Made by a program: the position numbers and the translations under genes
In this document: positions 9,901 to 17,215 of the stretch, piece after piece
How the letters are laid out: each line of letters starts with the position of its first letter
How positions within the stretch are numbered: the first letter of the stretch is position 1
Notes under the pieces: model-generated
Seen by the model: the letters and a program-made list of their open reading frames with translations, nothing else
The model's database searches: none
What the model was told of the DNA's origin: nothing
Assembly: GCF_003369565.1 (NCBI RefSeq)
Contig: NZ_PIOD01000008.1
Coordinates: forward strand, 154,157 to 218,156
Length of the DNA stretch: 64,000 nt
Direction: 5' to 3'
Source of the DNA: Oceanobacillus chungangensis
GTDB taxonomy: Bacteria; Bacillota; Bacilli; Bacillales; Amphibacillaceae

Positions 9901-10210
9901 GCGAGAAAGGCTGCAGCTTATATTTTTACGGGGAGCCGAAAAGCTCGCACAAGTTGCAGTGCGACTCGCGGATTTTAATTTATGTATGCATTGGTGTGAG
10001 CGGATATTATCAATTGATAACACATGGGAAGAGGCTTATCGCCTAATAATGTACCATTATTATCAGAACAACAATCGTCCACAAGCAATAAAATGGTATG
10101 AGAAATGCTTGAATGTACTTGCAGACGAGCTTGGCGTTGGACCGATGGAATCGACAAAGGACATGTATCGTTTGATTATGGAGTCTGAGGAATTGGATTC
10201 GTATAGATGA
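6956..10210 (+). CDS. MalT-like ATPase/TPR/BTAD transcriptional activator
   Basis: A 1084-residue regulator. The N-terminal STAND-type NTPase has Walker A AGAGYGKST at residues 43-51 and Walker B LTIVLDDFHH at 132-140. Residues of about 330-820 form helical TPR-like repeats. From about 828 there is an OmpR-type winged helix (IHTLGRLNVWIG, then REKAKELFELFL and LLVKEEIFQSLWP), followed by a bacterial transcriptional activator domain (about 925-1075) ending DELGVGP. This is the SARP DNA-binding module placed at the C-terminus of a MalT-like signalling platform. Such proteins usually activate transcription after binding a small ligand with ATP. Its neighbour cluster (12.0-25.1 kb) carries SARP-style direct repeats in two promoters, so it is the likely activator (inference). 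Confidence 0.88.
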   Translation: MRYIPIIQSQLAPPPVRNRFIQRSKLNKKLMTISNYPLTLLYAGAGYGKSTALALFLHDNNNKACWYSISQNDDDLMPFLTKLIHAIRQKYPEFGRTIQHELERQENYITTEEIYSLATSFVNDALTCEDELTIVLDDFHHVLNSSEIEKWMLFLFEHIPVNLHLIVSSRKRPKWEVLPKLKGQGDLLEISYLDLVLSPDEMAYMLEEKYEVNITKEEVSRMYQLTEGWAIAFNMLVQQINTGTTMKAIMQNQKRSLRDLFDYLAAEVLSKQSLIIQQFLMQSSVLDVLSPKVCDSVLQIQGSGEILHGLVEQNLFIVEGDYHHFHYHALFKTFLENHLMRNYENEFIDLHIRAAQHFEKQDDNEAALYHYEKAGDYNKFALLLNKHGLTILQSGRLQTLYDLLLALPNENKQQYPVLYFYQGEIERYRSLYDQAIANYETIINLQPKENREGDYLTSLALEGMARIYLDTIQPDMAERYVNQAIQLRGQSAASKEEMAKLYVLMAENLLNSGQAKKAEAWYDRAKKLNLPLEESNLQSRIYLRTGRLAKAKEILLLYKRDAGEVNRRHLSQSHRETDIILSIIEAFMGNAEESKKFAESGIQLGLSIQSPFVEACGWMRLGHGVQLLDRYDTKLAAQCYETALEIMEKINVSRGKAEPYMGLSLLNGKNQVFEQAMKHASSGLIETEKVKDRWLSALIKLSIGITEVYQQHYDKAAEIIKLVESELSICGDRYGLMVASFWSAYISYEQGLMARFEQEMGTFLGAIQTEEYEFFLKKRTTFGPIDMQNIIPMLLKAKQLDIKPTYLSRLLYELGLDATMKNHPGYTMVIHTLGRLNVWIGTKQIEPQQWQREKAKELFELFLTNRNKLLVKEEIFQSLWPEQDENAANKNFKVALNALYKAIEPHRKAREESFFILRKGSSYGINPNAGFELDSMQFEELIAKGLREKDSKRAKELLEKGLKLYQGDYLADLRFVSWCTHERERLQLIFLRGAEKLAQVAVRLADFNLCMHWCERILSIDNTWEEAYRLIMYHYYQNNNRPQAIKWYEKCLNVLADELGVGPMESTKDMYRLIMESEELDSYR

Positions 10211-10245
10211 TCCCCCTTAATTTATTGGATCGAGGGGGATTATCT
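10210..10245 (+). terminator. probable terminator after the BTAD regulator
   Basis: An 8-bp G+C-rich stem ATCCCCCT / AGGGGGAT begins at the stop codon and is followed by a T-containing tract (TTATCTATT). The tail is weaker than usual. Confidence 0.6.
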
Positions 10246-10349
10246 ATTATACTTCATGTTGAAGTATCGCCATTTATCGTTACTTTAGGTGGAAAAATCA
10301 CTTTTTCTATAGCTATGTTACTAACTCCTTGCAACGGTATTACCTTCAT

Positions 10350-11330
10350 TTAATTATGTCCAACTATTTGGTGTGGTACATATGGCTCTTCTAGAAATGC
10401 AACTTCTTCAGTTGTTAACTTAACTGTTAGAGCACCAGCAGCATCTTCGAGATGAGAGATTTTTGTCGCCCCGATAATAGGAGAGGTTACTGGTTCTTTC
10501 TGTAACAACCAGGCGAGTGCGATATGGCTACGCGGGACACCATATTTCTCTGCGATAGCTGCAACCCGTTCTACAACCAATTGATCAGCATCAGCGGTCC
10601 CATCATATTTAGACTTTTGAACTTGATCGGTTTCTGAACGATAAGTTGATTCCGACCAATCACGCGTCAATCTTCCTGATGCGAGCGGGCTATAGGGTGT
10701 TACACCAATTCCTTCATCCTTACAAAGTGGTAACATTTCTCGCTCCTCTTCACGGTAAATGAGGTTTAAATGATTCTGCATTGATACAAACTTAGTCCAA
10801 CCATTTTTCTCGGCTACATGTAATGCTTTTTGGAACTGCCATGCATACATGGACGAGGCACCAATGTATCTTGCCTTACCAGATTTCACAACATCATGTA
10901 ATGCTTCCATCGTTTCTTCGATAGGGGTATTGTAATCCCAACGGTGGATAATATAAAGGTCTATATAATCAGTTTCCAACCTCATAAGACTTTTATCGAT
11001 TTCACTCATAATTGCTTTTCTGGAAAGTCCAGATCCGTTTGGACCCTCATGCATTTGTCCGTGTAATTTAGTCGCTACTACAACTTCGTCACGATTCGCA
11101 TATTCCTTAAGAGCTCGTCCAAGGTATTCCTCACTTGTACCGAGAGAGTACACATTTGCCGTATCAAAAAAGTTAATTCCCAACTCGAGTGCTTTTTTTA
11201 TTACGGGTCGAGATTCTGCTTCATTAAGTACCCATTTATGAATCCATTTGCTAGCATCCCCAAAACCCATACACCCCAGACATAGTCGAGATACATCTAA
11301 GCCTGTGTTACCAAGTTTTACATATTCCAT
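10350..11330 (-). CDS. aldo/keto reductase
   Basis: A 326-residue NADPH-dependent oxidoreductase with a TIM-barrel AKR fold, of the YajO/IolS-like group. Seen are the N-terminal LGNTGLDVSRLCLGCMGFG, the catalytic Asp/Tyr pair in FFDTANVYSLGTSEEYLG, the Lys in VVVATKL, the His in YIIHRWD, and the cofactor-binding TPYSPLASGRLTR and SPIIGATKISHLEDA. Longer in-frame starts exist up to 11414, but ATG at 11330 gives the family start MEYVKLG with AGGATG ahead. It lies opposite to the surrounding island genes and next to the relic of another AKR. Physiological substrate unknown. Confidence 0.88.
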   Translation of the reverse strand: MEYVKLGNTGLDVSRLCLGCMGFGDASKWIHKWVLNEAESRPVIKKALELGINFFDTANVYSLGTSEEYLGRALKEYANRDEVVVATKLHGQMHEGPNGSGLSRKAIMSEIDKSLMRLETDYIDLYIIHRWDYNTPIEETMEALHDVVKSGKARYIGASSMYAWQFQKALHVAEKNGWTKFVSMQNHLNLIYREEEREMLPLCKDEGIGVTPYSPLASGRLTRDWSESTYRSETDQVQKSKYDGTADADQLVVERVAAIAEKYGVPRSHIALAWLLQKEPVTSPIIGATKISHLEDAAGALTVKLTTEEVAFLEEPYVPHQIVGHN

Positions 11331-11574
11331 GTTAATCATCCTCATTTTTAAATATATTGTTATTAATTCAATAACTAAATTCATTATATTGAAAAGGTTT
11401 TTTATTGATTGCAAATCAGGTTGAGCAGTTCAGCTGCAGTCCATGCTTTTACCACTACAAATCCAGAAAAAATTCTGCAAGTGCTTCTAGTATACAGAGC
11501 GTTACTTAAAACAAATCAAGACCAACATCATTGATAAGCAAGCTTTTATCATGAAAGATAAACCTTATCCTCAG

Positions 11575-11735
11575 CTACTTAATATTATAAGATCTTAACT
11601 TAGCAATATGTTCATCTGTTCTATTTCCGTGAATCTTTATTTTTGACAACTGTGATTCAATTTTCTCAAATTCTTCATTTGTTAAAATTACGTCAGATGC
11701 ACCGAGGCTTTCTTTAATTCGTTCGATTTTTCTAG
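11575..11735 (-). pseudogene. C-terminal relic of a second aldo/keto reductase
   Basis: Read on the minus strand this stretch encodes RKIERIKESLGASDVILTNEEF and continues through EKIESQLSKIKIHGNR to a stop. This is the classical C-terminal region of AKR proteins of the GTRKIERIEENLGA type. The preceding barrel is absent: upstream in the same frame there is a stop after about a dozen unrelated codons. It is therefore a decayed fragment of about 53 codons, different in sequence from the intact AKR at 10350-11330, whose own C-terminus is of another subtype. Confidence 0.75.
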
Positions 11736-11741
11736 AACTAC

Positions 11742-12041
11742 TTCTAAATTCCTTAATTTTCCTTTTTCATAGTATCCCTCCCAGTACTTGGACTTTTACG
11801 AATACATATATTATTTAAACTAATTATATAATTTCAGTTTACACCTAAAGTAAGTCCTTTTACAATGAAACGCCACTTTTGATAAAAAATCCAAAAGGGA
11901 TAAAACGGTACAACTTTATTTGGCTTTAACTGCTCTCTGTCTTTTAGAAAGAGAGCAATCTACCAATCTAAAAAAATATCTAAATAGTCATTGCTAATCT
12001 TCAAACTATTATATATAATTTAAAACTGAGAGGTGATTCAT
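11742..12041. other. AT-rich intergenic region before tetR
   Basis: About 300 bases without a supported gene. It holds an 8-bp inverted repeat TGCTCTCT / AGAGAGCA (11931-11938 with 11950-11957) without a T run on either strand. The tetR promoter should lie here, but no convincing -35/-10 pair stands out, and the SARP-type direct repeats found elsewhere in the cluster are not present. Confidence 0.5.
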
Positions 12042-12647
12042 ATGTCAGTTTCAAAGGAAACGCAATTAACTTCTAAGGGAATGAAAACGAGGCAGAAGAT
12101 TTTGGATACTGCAGAAGAAATATTTGGAGAAAAGGGATATTTTGAAACATCGATTGTTGATATAACCGTGAAGGCTGGTGTTGCTCAAGGGACATATTAT
12201 AATTATTTCCCTACCAAAAAATCTATTTATGATGAACTAGTGCGTCAGCTAAGTTCGAGCCTGCGCTATGAAATTAAAGTAGCAATGGAGGTGGAGACGA
12301 GTTTCTATGATAGGCAGCGGGCGGGATTTCTTGCATTTTTTGAATGGGTGTTAAGTCACCGTAATTTATATAGTATCGTACAGCAATCAGTATTGGTGGA
12401 CAAGGAATTGTATCGCTGGTATTACGAGAAAATAGCTGCTGGGTTTATCAAGTCTATTGAGATGGCTGTAGATAAGAGGGAATGTAAGCCACTCAATCCA
12501 GAAACCGTCGCTTATTGCTTGATGGGGGTTGGACAGTTTATCGGAATGCGCTGGGTGCTTTGGGAAGATCAAGCAGTGCCTGAAGAAGTTTTTGAGGAAG
12601 CGATGCAAGTAATCTTTCGTGGTATAAACTTAAGTGAGGTGAAATAA
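12042..12647 (+). CDS. TetR/AcrR family regulator
   Basis: A 201-residue repressor. The N-terminal helix-turn-helix is clear: KTRQKILDTAEEIFGEKGYFETSIVDI followed by KAGVAQGTYYNYFPTKKSIYDEL (about residues 15-65). The C-terminal ligand domain is variable, as expected, and its FadR/FabR-like style suggests an acyl-CoA or carboxylate effector (inference). Start ATG at 12042 has GAGGTG ahead; an in-frame GTG at 12033 is less likely. Its stop TAA abuts the TTG start of the acyl-CoA ligase, so both are co-transcribed and probably translationally coupled. It likely controls the ligase-MaoC-KAS operon and perhaps the importer. Confidence 0.88.
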   Translation: MSVSKETQLTSKGMKTRQKILDTAEEIFGEKGYFETSIVDITVKAGVAQGTYYNYFPTKKSIYDELVRQLSSSLRYEIKVAMEVETSFYDRQRAGFLAFFEWVLSHRNLYSIVQQSVLVDKELYRWYYEKIAAGFIKSIEMAVDKRECKPLNPETVAYCLMGVGQFIGMRWVLWEDQAVPEEVFEEAMQVIFRGINLSEVK

Positions 12648-14174
12648 TTGGAGCAGATTGCATATTGGATTCATAAACGAGCGGATATTACTCCTAATCG
12701 AATGGCGTTAATTACAGAGAGAAGCGAAGATACGTATGAGATGCTTTCAAGCAAGGTCAATAATATGGCTGCCTTTTTGCAAAATGAATGCCAATTAAAA
12801 AAGGGAGATCGGGTCGCAATCCTTTCGCAAAATAGTGCGGAATATATGATTAGCTATTTTGCAATTGCGCAGCTAGGATTGGTTGCTGTTCCGTTAAATA
12901 TTCGTCTCACTGCTACAGAATTGGCATTTCAAATCAACGATAGTGGTGCAAAGACGATTCTCTTCGAGACAGAAACATCTGAATTGTATCGGGAAATATG
13001 TAATCATGTTTATTTTGTAAACGCTTACTTAATGGAAAAGATAGGAAAAGCTACTGAAAAAAATGTGAGACACGTTGCGGTTGATGCAGCAAACGATGCT
13101 TATATTATTTGTTACACATCTGGGACAACAGGGAGACCAAAAGGAGCTGTACTAACGCAGGAGAATATGTTCTGGAATGCGATAAATTGTCAATATGCCC
13201 TTGATATTACATCAATGGACAATACAATCGTTCTTTTGCCTTTATTTCATATTGGTGGGATTGGATTATTTGCCTTTCCAACACTACTTACGGGTGGAAC
13301 CGTCATTATTCCGAAGAAATTTGATTCGGCCAAGGCAATTAACATCATCGAGGAGTATGGTGTAACGATTGTGATGGGCGTGCCAACAATCCATGAAGCA
13401 ATCCGCAAGAACCCTAATTTTGATACGGCAAATTTTCAGTCGGTCAGGTGGTTCTACAGTGGAGGTGCCCCATGTCCGAAAGAGTTAATCAATCAATATT
13501 TAGCGCGCGGACTGCCATTTGGGCAGGGAATGGGGATGACAGAGACAGCTCCAACGATCTTCATGCTCTCTAGAGAGGATTACAAGTATAAAGTTGGTTC
13601 AATTGGGAAGCCAGCCATGTTTTGCGATATTAAAATTGTCGATCAAGCAGGGCTGCCAGTTAAAAAGGGTGAAATCGGTGAGTTGCTCATAAAAGGACCG
13701 AACGTTATGAAAGAATATTGGGGACTACCAGACAAAACAAAGGAAGCAATTCGTGATGGCTGGTTCCACTCTGGGGACTTGATGAGGGAGGATGAAGACG
13801 GGTTTATCTACGTTGCTGGAAGGAAGAAGGACATGATCATTTCTGGTGGAGAAAATATTTATCCACTAGAAGTTGAGCAAGTTATAAACGAGTTACCAGA
13901 AATAAATGAGGTTGCTGTCATTGGAATCACAGATGAAAAATGGGGAGAAATTCCCGTTGCATATCTCTCATTAAATAATGGCAGTACGAAAAGTGAAGAA
14001 GAAATAAAAAGCTATTGTCAGAAAAGATTAGCAAAATACAAAATCCCAAAGAATATCTTCATCCTTGATGAGCTTCCTAAAAATGCGACAGGGAAGATTG
14101 ATAAGTCTAGGATTTTGGAATTTCAAATGAAGTCACTAGAGAAGGAAAGTAATTTATCCCGCAACCGGCAGTAA
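12648..14174 (+). CDS. acyl-CoA synthetase (AMP-forming), ligase 1
   Basis: A 508-residue enzyme of the ANL superfamily that activates a carboxylic acid to its CoA thioester through an acyl-adenylate. The P-loop-like A3 motif YTSGTTGRPKG spans residues 156-166, with GMGMTETAP (A5), GWFHSGDLMREDEDGFIYVAGRKKD (A7-A8 region, given here in part: HSGDL and GRKKDMI) and the catalytic lysine in NATGKIDKS near the C-terminus. Length and style resemble medium/long-chain or aryl acid CoA ligases; the substrate cannot be fixed. Start is TTG immediately after the tetR stop, with GAGGTG seven bases before. A second ligase closes the cluster at 23599-25080. Confidence 0.9.
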   Translation: MEQIAYWIHKRADITPNRMALITERSEDTYEMLSSKVNNMAAFLQNECQLKKGDRVAILSQNSAEYMISYFAIAQLGLVAVPLNIRLTATELAFQINDSGAKTILFETETSELYREICNHVYFVNAYLMEKIGKATEKNVRHVAVDAANDAYIICYTSGTTGRPKGAVLTQENMFWNAINCQYALDITSMDNTIVLLPLFHIGGIGLFAFPTLLTGGTVIIPKKFDSAKAINIIEEYGVTIVMGVPTIHEAIRKNPNFDTANFQSVRWFYSGGAPCPKELINQYLARGLPFGQGMGMTETAPTIFMLSREDYKYKVGSIGKPAMFCDIKIVDQAGLPVKKGEIGELLIKGPNVMKEYWGLPDKTKEAIRDGWFHSGDLMREDEDGFIYVAGRKKDMIISGGENIYPLEVEQVINELPEINEVAVIGITDEKWGEIPVAYLSLNNGSTKSEEEIKSYCQKRLAKYKIPKNIFILDELPKNATGKIDKSRILEFQMKSLEKESNLSRNRQ

Positions 14175-14177
14175 CGA

Positions 14178-14222
14178 CCCCATTTCAAGAATTCGAAATG
14201 AATTAACGAATTGTAAATGGGG
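14178..14222 (+). other. inverted repeat between ligase 1 and maoC
   Basis: CCCCATTT at 14178-14185 pairs with AAATGGGG at 14215-14222 around an AT-rich loop. There is no T run, so it is more likely an mRNA processing or stabilising hairpin than a terminator. The remaining leader up to the maoC start has no recognised promoter. Confidence 0.5.
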
Positions 14223-14324
14223 GATTAACGGAAAGTAAAAGTCCGATTCGTTCAACTTACATTAGTGGAGGATGCAGAAAATCCCCAACGAATGAAGTTT
14301 CACTTTATTTGGGAGGTGTATCAA

Positions 14325-14738
14325 ATGGAATTCACAATTGGTCAGTCCGCTAGTTTTACCAGAACCGTGACAGAGACAGATTTTATCTTATTCGCTGGAT
14401 TAAGTGGTGATTATAACCCAATCCATGTTGATAAGGAATACGCAAAACAAACTTTTTTTGGTGAAAGGATTAGCCATGGTCTGCTAACTGCAAGCTTCCT
14501 TTCGAGATTATTAGGCATGCATTTGCCTGGACCTGGATCTATCTATGTTTCACAAACCTTGTATTTTACAAAGCCAGTTTATATCGGTGACACGATTACA
14601 GCACAGGCAGAAGTGATTAAAATAGATAAAGAAAATCGAATGTTAACGTTGAAAACGACATGTGTCAATCAAGCGGGAAACATCGTATTAGATGGTGAAG
14701 GTGTCATGAAACTACCGAAGAAGGAGAATAGTAGATGA
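14325..14738 (+). CDS. MaoC-family (R)-enoyl-CoA hydratase
   Basis: A 137-residue single hot-dog domain. The hydratase signature is visible: FAGLSGDYNPIHVDKEYAKQT carries the catalytic Asp and His (about residues 26-40), and RISHGLLTASFLSRLLG the conserved Ser/Gly helix. Enzymes of this size, such as PhaJ, hydrate trans-2-enoyl-CoA to (R)-3-hydroxyacyl-CoA. GGGAGGT precedes ATG at 14325; longer readings from 14265 lack a ribosome site. Its stop overlaps the next start (ATGA), coupling it to the KASIII-like gene. In this cluster it would feed the SDR dehydrogenase. Confidence 0.87.
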   Translation: MEFTIGQSASFTRTVTETDFILFAGLSGDYNPIHVDKEYAKQTFFGERISHGLLTASFLSRLLGMHLPGPGSIYVSQTLYFTKPVYIGDTITAQAEVIKIDKENRMLTLKTTCVNQAGNIVLDGEGVMKLPKKENSR

Positions 14739-15733
14739 TAGGAATTCAGGCAACTAGTATTTATGAACCGGAAAGAATAGAAACAGCAGCAGAACTAGCG
14801 CGTAAAACTGCGATTCCAGAGCACGTCATTATTGAGAAATTTGGTCTCTATGAAAAACGAATTGCCACTGACCGAGAGCACGCATCTGATTTAGCAATTG
14901 CTGCTGGGAAAAAGATTTTACAGGAAATAGATCCAATGACAATTGATGTAGTTATTTACTTTGGTAGCCCTTTCAAAGATTATCAGGTTTGGACGGCATC
15001 TTCGAAAATACAGTATGAGTTAGGAACGTTTAATGCATATGCATTTGAAATGATGAATGTTAGCTCTTGTTTTCCGCTAGCGGTAAAAGTAGCGAAAGAC
15101 ATGCTTCGTTCAGATGAGGAGCTAAACAATATCCTACTTGTTGGTGGCTCAAAGGAATCAATGCTTATCAATTATGAAAATCCCCGCTCACGATTTATGT
15201 TCAATTTTGCGGACGGCGGAGCGGCAGCACTGATTACGAGGCAGGCGACAAAGAGCGAAATACTAGGCTCATCGATTATTACAGATGGTTCATTTAGTCA
15301 AGAAGTACTTGTCCCTGGTGGGGGATCAGTAAATCCAGTGAGTAGAAAAGTCGTGGAAGAGAACATGCAGTTTATAGATGTGCCCAATCCAATCAATATG
15401 AAGGAGCGGCTCGACCCCGTATCAATTCCAAATTTTACTAAAGTAATCAATCAATCTCTTGAAAAGAGTGGATTAGGACTTGAACATTTAAAGCTGCTTT
15501 TGCCGCTTCATACGAAAAAATCAATGTTTAAGTCGCTGTGTGAAAACGTTGGGATAAAAGAGGAACAAGCGATTTACTTAACACATCACGGGCATATGTC
15601 TGCACTGGATCCATGCTATGGTCTGCACCTTGCTGAGAAAAATAGCGTACTTGAAAGAGGAGACATTGCTGTACTAGTCTCTGCTGGAACAGGCTACACA
15701 TGGGCAGCAACTGCGATACGATGGTTCGGATAA
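14735..15733 (+). CDS. KASIII-like thiolase-fold enzyme 1
   Basis: A 332-residue protein of the FabH / initiating condensing-enzyme family. The nucleophile lies in NVSSCFPLAV, Cys112, the same number as in FabH. The next catalytic residue is His259 in LLPLHTKKS. The third FabH residue, Asn in the YGN motif, is replaced by His287 in THHGHMSA, giving Cys-His-His as in KAS I/II instead of Cys-His-Asn. The protein has the usual GxGY-type C-terminus (SAGTGYTWAATAIRW). It may form or cleave a carbon-carbon bond on an acyl-CoA; direction and substrate are unknown. A paralog at 20578-21603 shares the same change. Translationally coupled to maoC. Confidence 0.82.
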   Translation: MIGIQATSIYEPERIETAAELARKTAIPEHVIIEKFGLYEKRIATDREHASDLAIAAGKKILQEIDPMTIDVVIYFGSPFKDYQVWTASSKIQYELGTFNAYAFEMMNVSSCFPLAVKVAKDMLRSDEELNNILLVGGSKESMLINYENPRSRFMFNFADGGAAALITRQATKSEILGSSIITDGSFSQEVLVPGGGSVNPVSRKVVEENMQFIDVPNPINMKERLDPVSIPNFTKVINQSLEKSGLGLEHLKLLLPLHTKKSMFKSLCENVGIKEEQAIYLTHHGHMSALDPCYGLHLAEKNSVLERGDIAVLVSAGTGYTWAATAIRWFG

Positions 15734-15737
15734 GGTC

Positions 15738-15771
15738 TTGTAACTTCCTTGTAACTACTAAAATATATGAT
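15738..15771 (+). promoter_or_regulatory. predicted activator site and promoter of the ABC importer operon
   Basis: TTGTAAC at 15738-15744 is repeated at 15749-15755, an 11-base period with a 4-base spacer, and is followed after 10 bases by a -10-like TATGAT at 15766-15771. No proper -35 box exists; the heptamers occupy that region. SARP/BTAD activators bind exactly such 11-bp direct heptamers just upstream of -10. A near-identical layout with ATGTAAC occurs at 23531-23564. The proposed activator is the 1084-residue BTAD protein. Confidence 0.62.
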
Positions 15772-15812
15772 TGCCTTAGTAAAATATTCAGAAATTAAGG
15801 GGGCAAAATGAA

Positions 15813-17069
15813 ATGAAGTTATTTCGTGTATTAAGTATACTTCTTGCATTATTCGTGTTTGGAATTTTAGCAGCATGTAGTGATAGCGATAGTACATCAG
15901 GGGATTCAGAGGATAACACGAGCAGTTCAAATGAGTCAGAAGAAGCAACTGCAGAAACAGGGGAGACAATTAAAATTGGTGTCCTTGCATCATTAACAGG
16001 TGCGCTTGAGTCTTATGGCGATCAGACGAAAAAAGGATTTGAGCTAGGAATAGAATATGCAACAGATGGAACGATGGAAGTTGCTGGGAAGAAAATTGAA
16101 TATATTTTTAAAGATACAGAAACAGATCCAACGGTAGCAAGACAAGCGGCAATCAGCTTGCTTGAAGATGAAGAAGTTGATTTTCTTGTTGGCTCTTCAA
16201 GTTCAGGTGACACGTTAGCTGTCACGCCACTTGCTGAGGAATATGAGAAGATTATCGTCGTTGAACCAGCGGCAGCAGATAGTATTACGGGATCAGAATA
16301 CAATGATTATGTTTTCCGAACTGCAAGAAACTCATCACAGGATGCATTTGCGGCAGCTGCAGCGGTAGCTGGCGAGGGAGTAAAAATCGCAACACTTGCA
16401 CCCGATTATTCATTCGGACATGATGGTGCGAAGGCATTCATTAGTGCAGCAGAATCATTAGGTGCAGAGCTTGTGCATGAAGAATATGCAGATCAAGCTG
16501 CAACAGATTTTACAGCAAATATCCAGAAGATCATTGAAAAGAAACCAGATTATCTTTATGTAGTATGGGCAGGAGCAAATACCCCTTGGAATCAAATTGT
16601 TGACATGAAAGTAGAGGATCACGGAATTAAAGTGACAACGGGGGTAGCAGATATTGCAACACTGCCAACAATGACTGCGTTAACGGGAATGGAAGGGTTT
16701 ACATTGTATTATCATACACTTCCGGATAATGAAGTGAATGACTGGTTAGTAGAGCAGCATAAAAGTAAATATGATGGTGCAGTTCCAGATCTATTCACTG
16801 CTGGTGGGATGAGTGCCGCACTTGCTATTGTTGAAGCACTAAAACAAACAGACGGTGACACAAATACAGATACATTAATCGAAACAATGGAGGGGATGAG
16901 CTTTGAAACGCCGAAGGGAACGATGACATTCCGTGAGGAGGACCATCAGGCGCTTCAAGAAATGTATTCTGTGACCTTGGAAGAAAGCGATGAATTTGAC
17001 TATCCAGTTCCGGTATTAAAACGTGCGCTAACGCCAGAAGAAACGGCACCGCCAATTATGAATCAATAA
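15813..17069 (+). CDS. ABC importer substrate-binding lipoprotein (LivJ/HAAT type)
   Basis: A 418-residue secreted lipoprotein. The signal peptide ends in the lipobox ILAAC (Cys near residue 22), followed by a Ser/Glu/Asp/Thr-rich linker to about residue 50. The periplasmic-binding-protein type I domain then starts at IKIGVLASLTGALESYGDQT, typical of branched-chain amino acid and amide/urea/aromatic-acid binding proteins. It captures the substrate for the permease encoded downstream. Start ATG at 15813 has AAGGGGG ahead. A strong hairpin behind the gene may make it more abundant than the membrane components. The ligand is not necessarily an amino acid, given the CoA-ligase context. Confidence 0.9.
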   Translation: MKLFRVLSILLALFVFGILAACSDSDSTSGDSEDNTSSSNESEEATAETGETIKIGVLASLTGALESYGDQTKKGFELGIEYATDGTMEVAGKKIEYIFKDTETDPTVARQAAISLLEDEEVDFLVGSSSSGDTLAVTPLAEEYEKIIVVEPAAADSITGSEYNDYVFRTARNSSQDAFAAAAAVAGEGVKIATLAPDYSFGHDGAKAFISAAESLGAELVHEEYADQAATDFTANIQKIIEKKPDYLYVVWAGANTPWNQIVDMKVEDHGIKVTTGVADIATLPTMTALTGMEGFTLYYHTLPDNEVNDWLVEQHKSKYDGAVPDLFTAGGMSAALAIVEALKQTDGDTNTDTLIETMEGMSFETPKGTMTFREEDHQALQEMYSVTLEESDEFDYPVPVLKRALTPEETAPPIMNQ

Positions 17070-17091
17070 GAGAATCAGGATAATACTCATG

Positions 17092-17124
17092 GCAGATAGG
17101 AGAGTATAATGCTTTCCTATCTGC
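17092..17124 (+). other. stabilising/attenuating hairpin after the binding-protein gene
   Basis: A perfect 10-bp inverted repeat GCAGATAGGA / TCCTATCTGC with a 13-base loop, 22 bases after the stop and about 90 before livG. It is followed by AAAAATG rather than T residues. Intercistronic hairpins in this position commonly protect binding-protein mRNA from 3' decay. Confidence 0.65.
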
Positions 17125-17215
17125 AAAAATGTAGGCAGCTCTGTCACATGAAGAAGGCGTGGCATAGCCCATCGTTTTAACGTGTAAGGTTGTAAAGTTG
17201 CAAAGGAGGAAGAAT

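Noticed and set aside
11931..11957. TGCTCTCT/AGAGAGCA inverted repeat as a terminator or insertion-sequence end
   Set aside because: No T run on either strand, no transposase remnant and no flanking duplication was found.
15735..17200. GTGTAAG/TTGTAAA before livG (17181-17197) as a third activator site
   Set aside because: The repeat step is 9 rather than 11 bases and no -10 box follows at the right distance.
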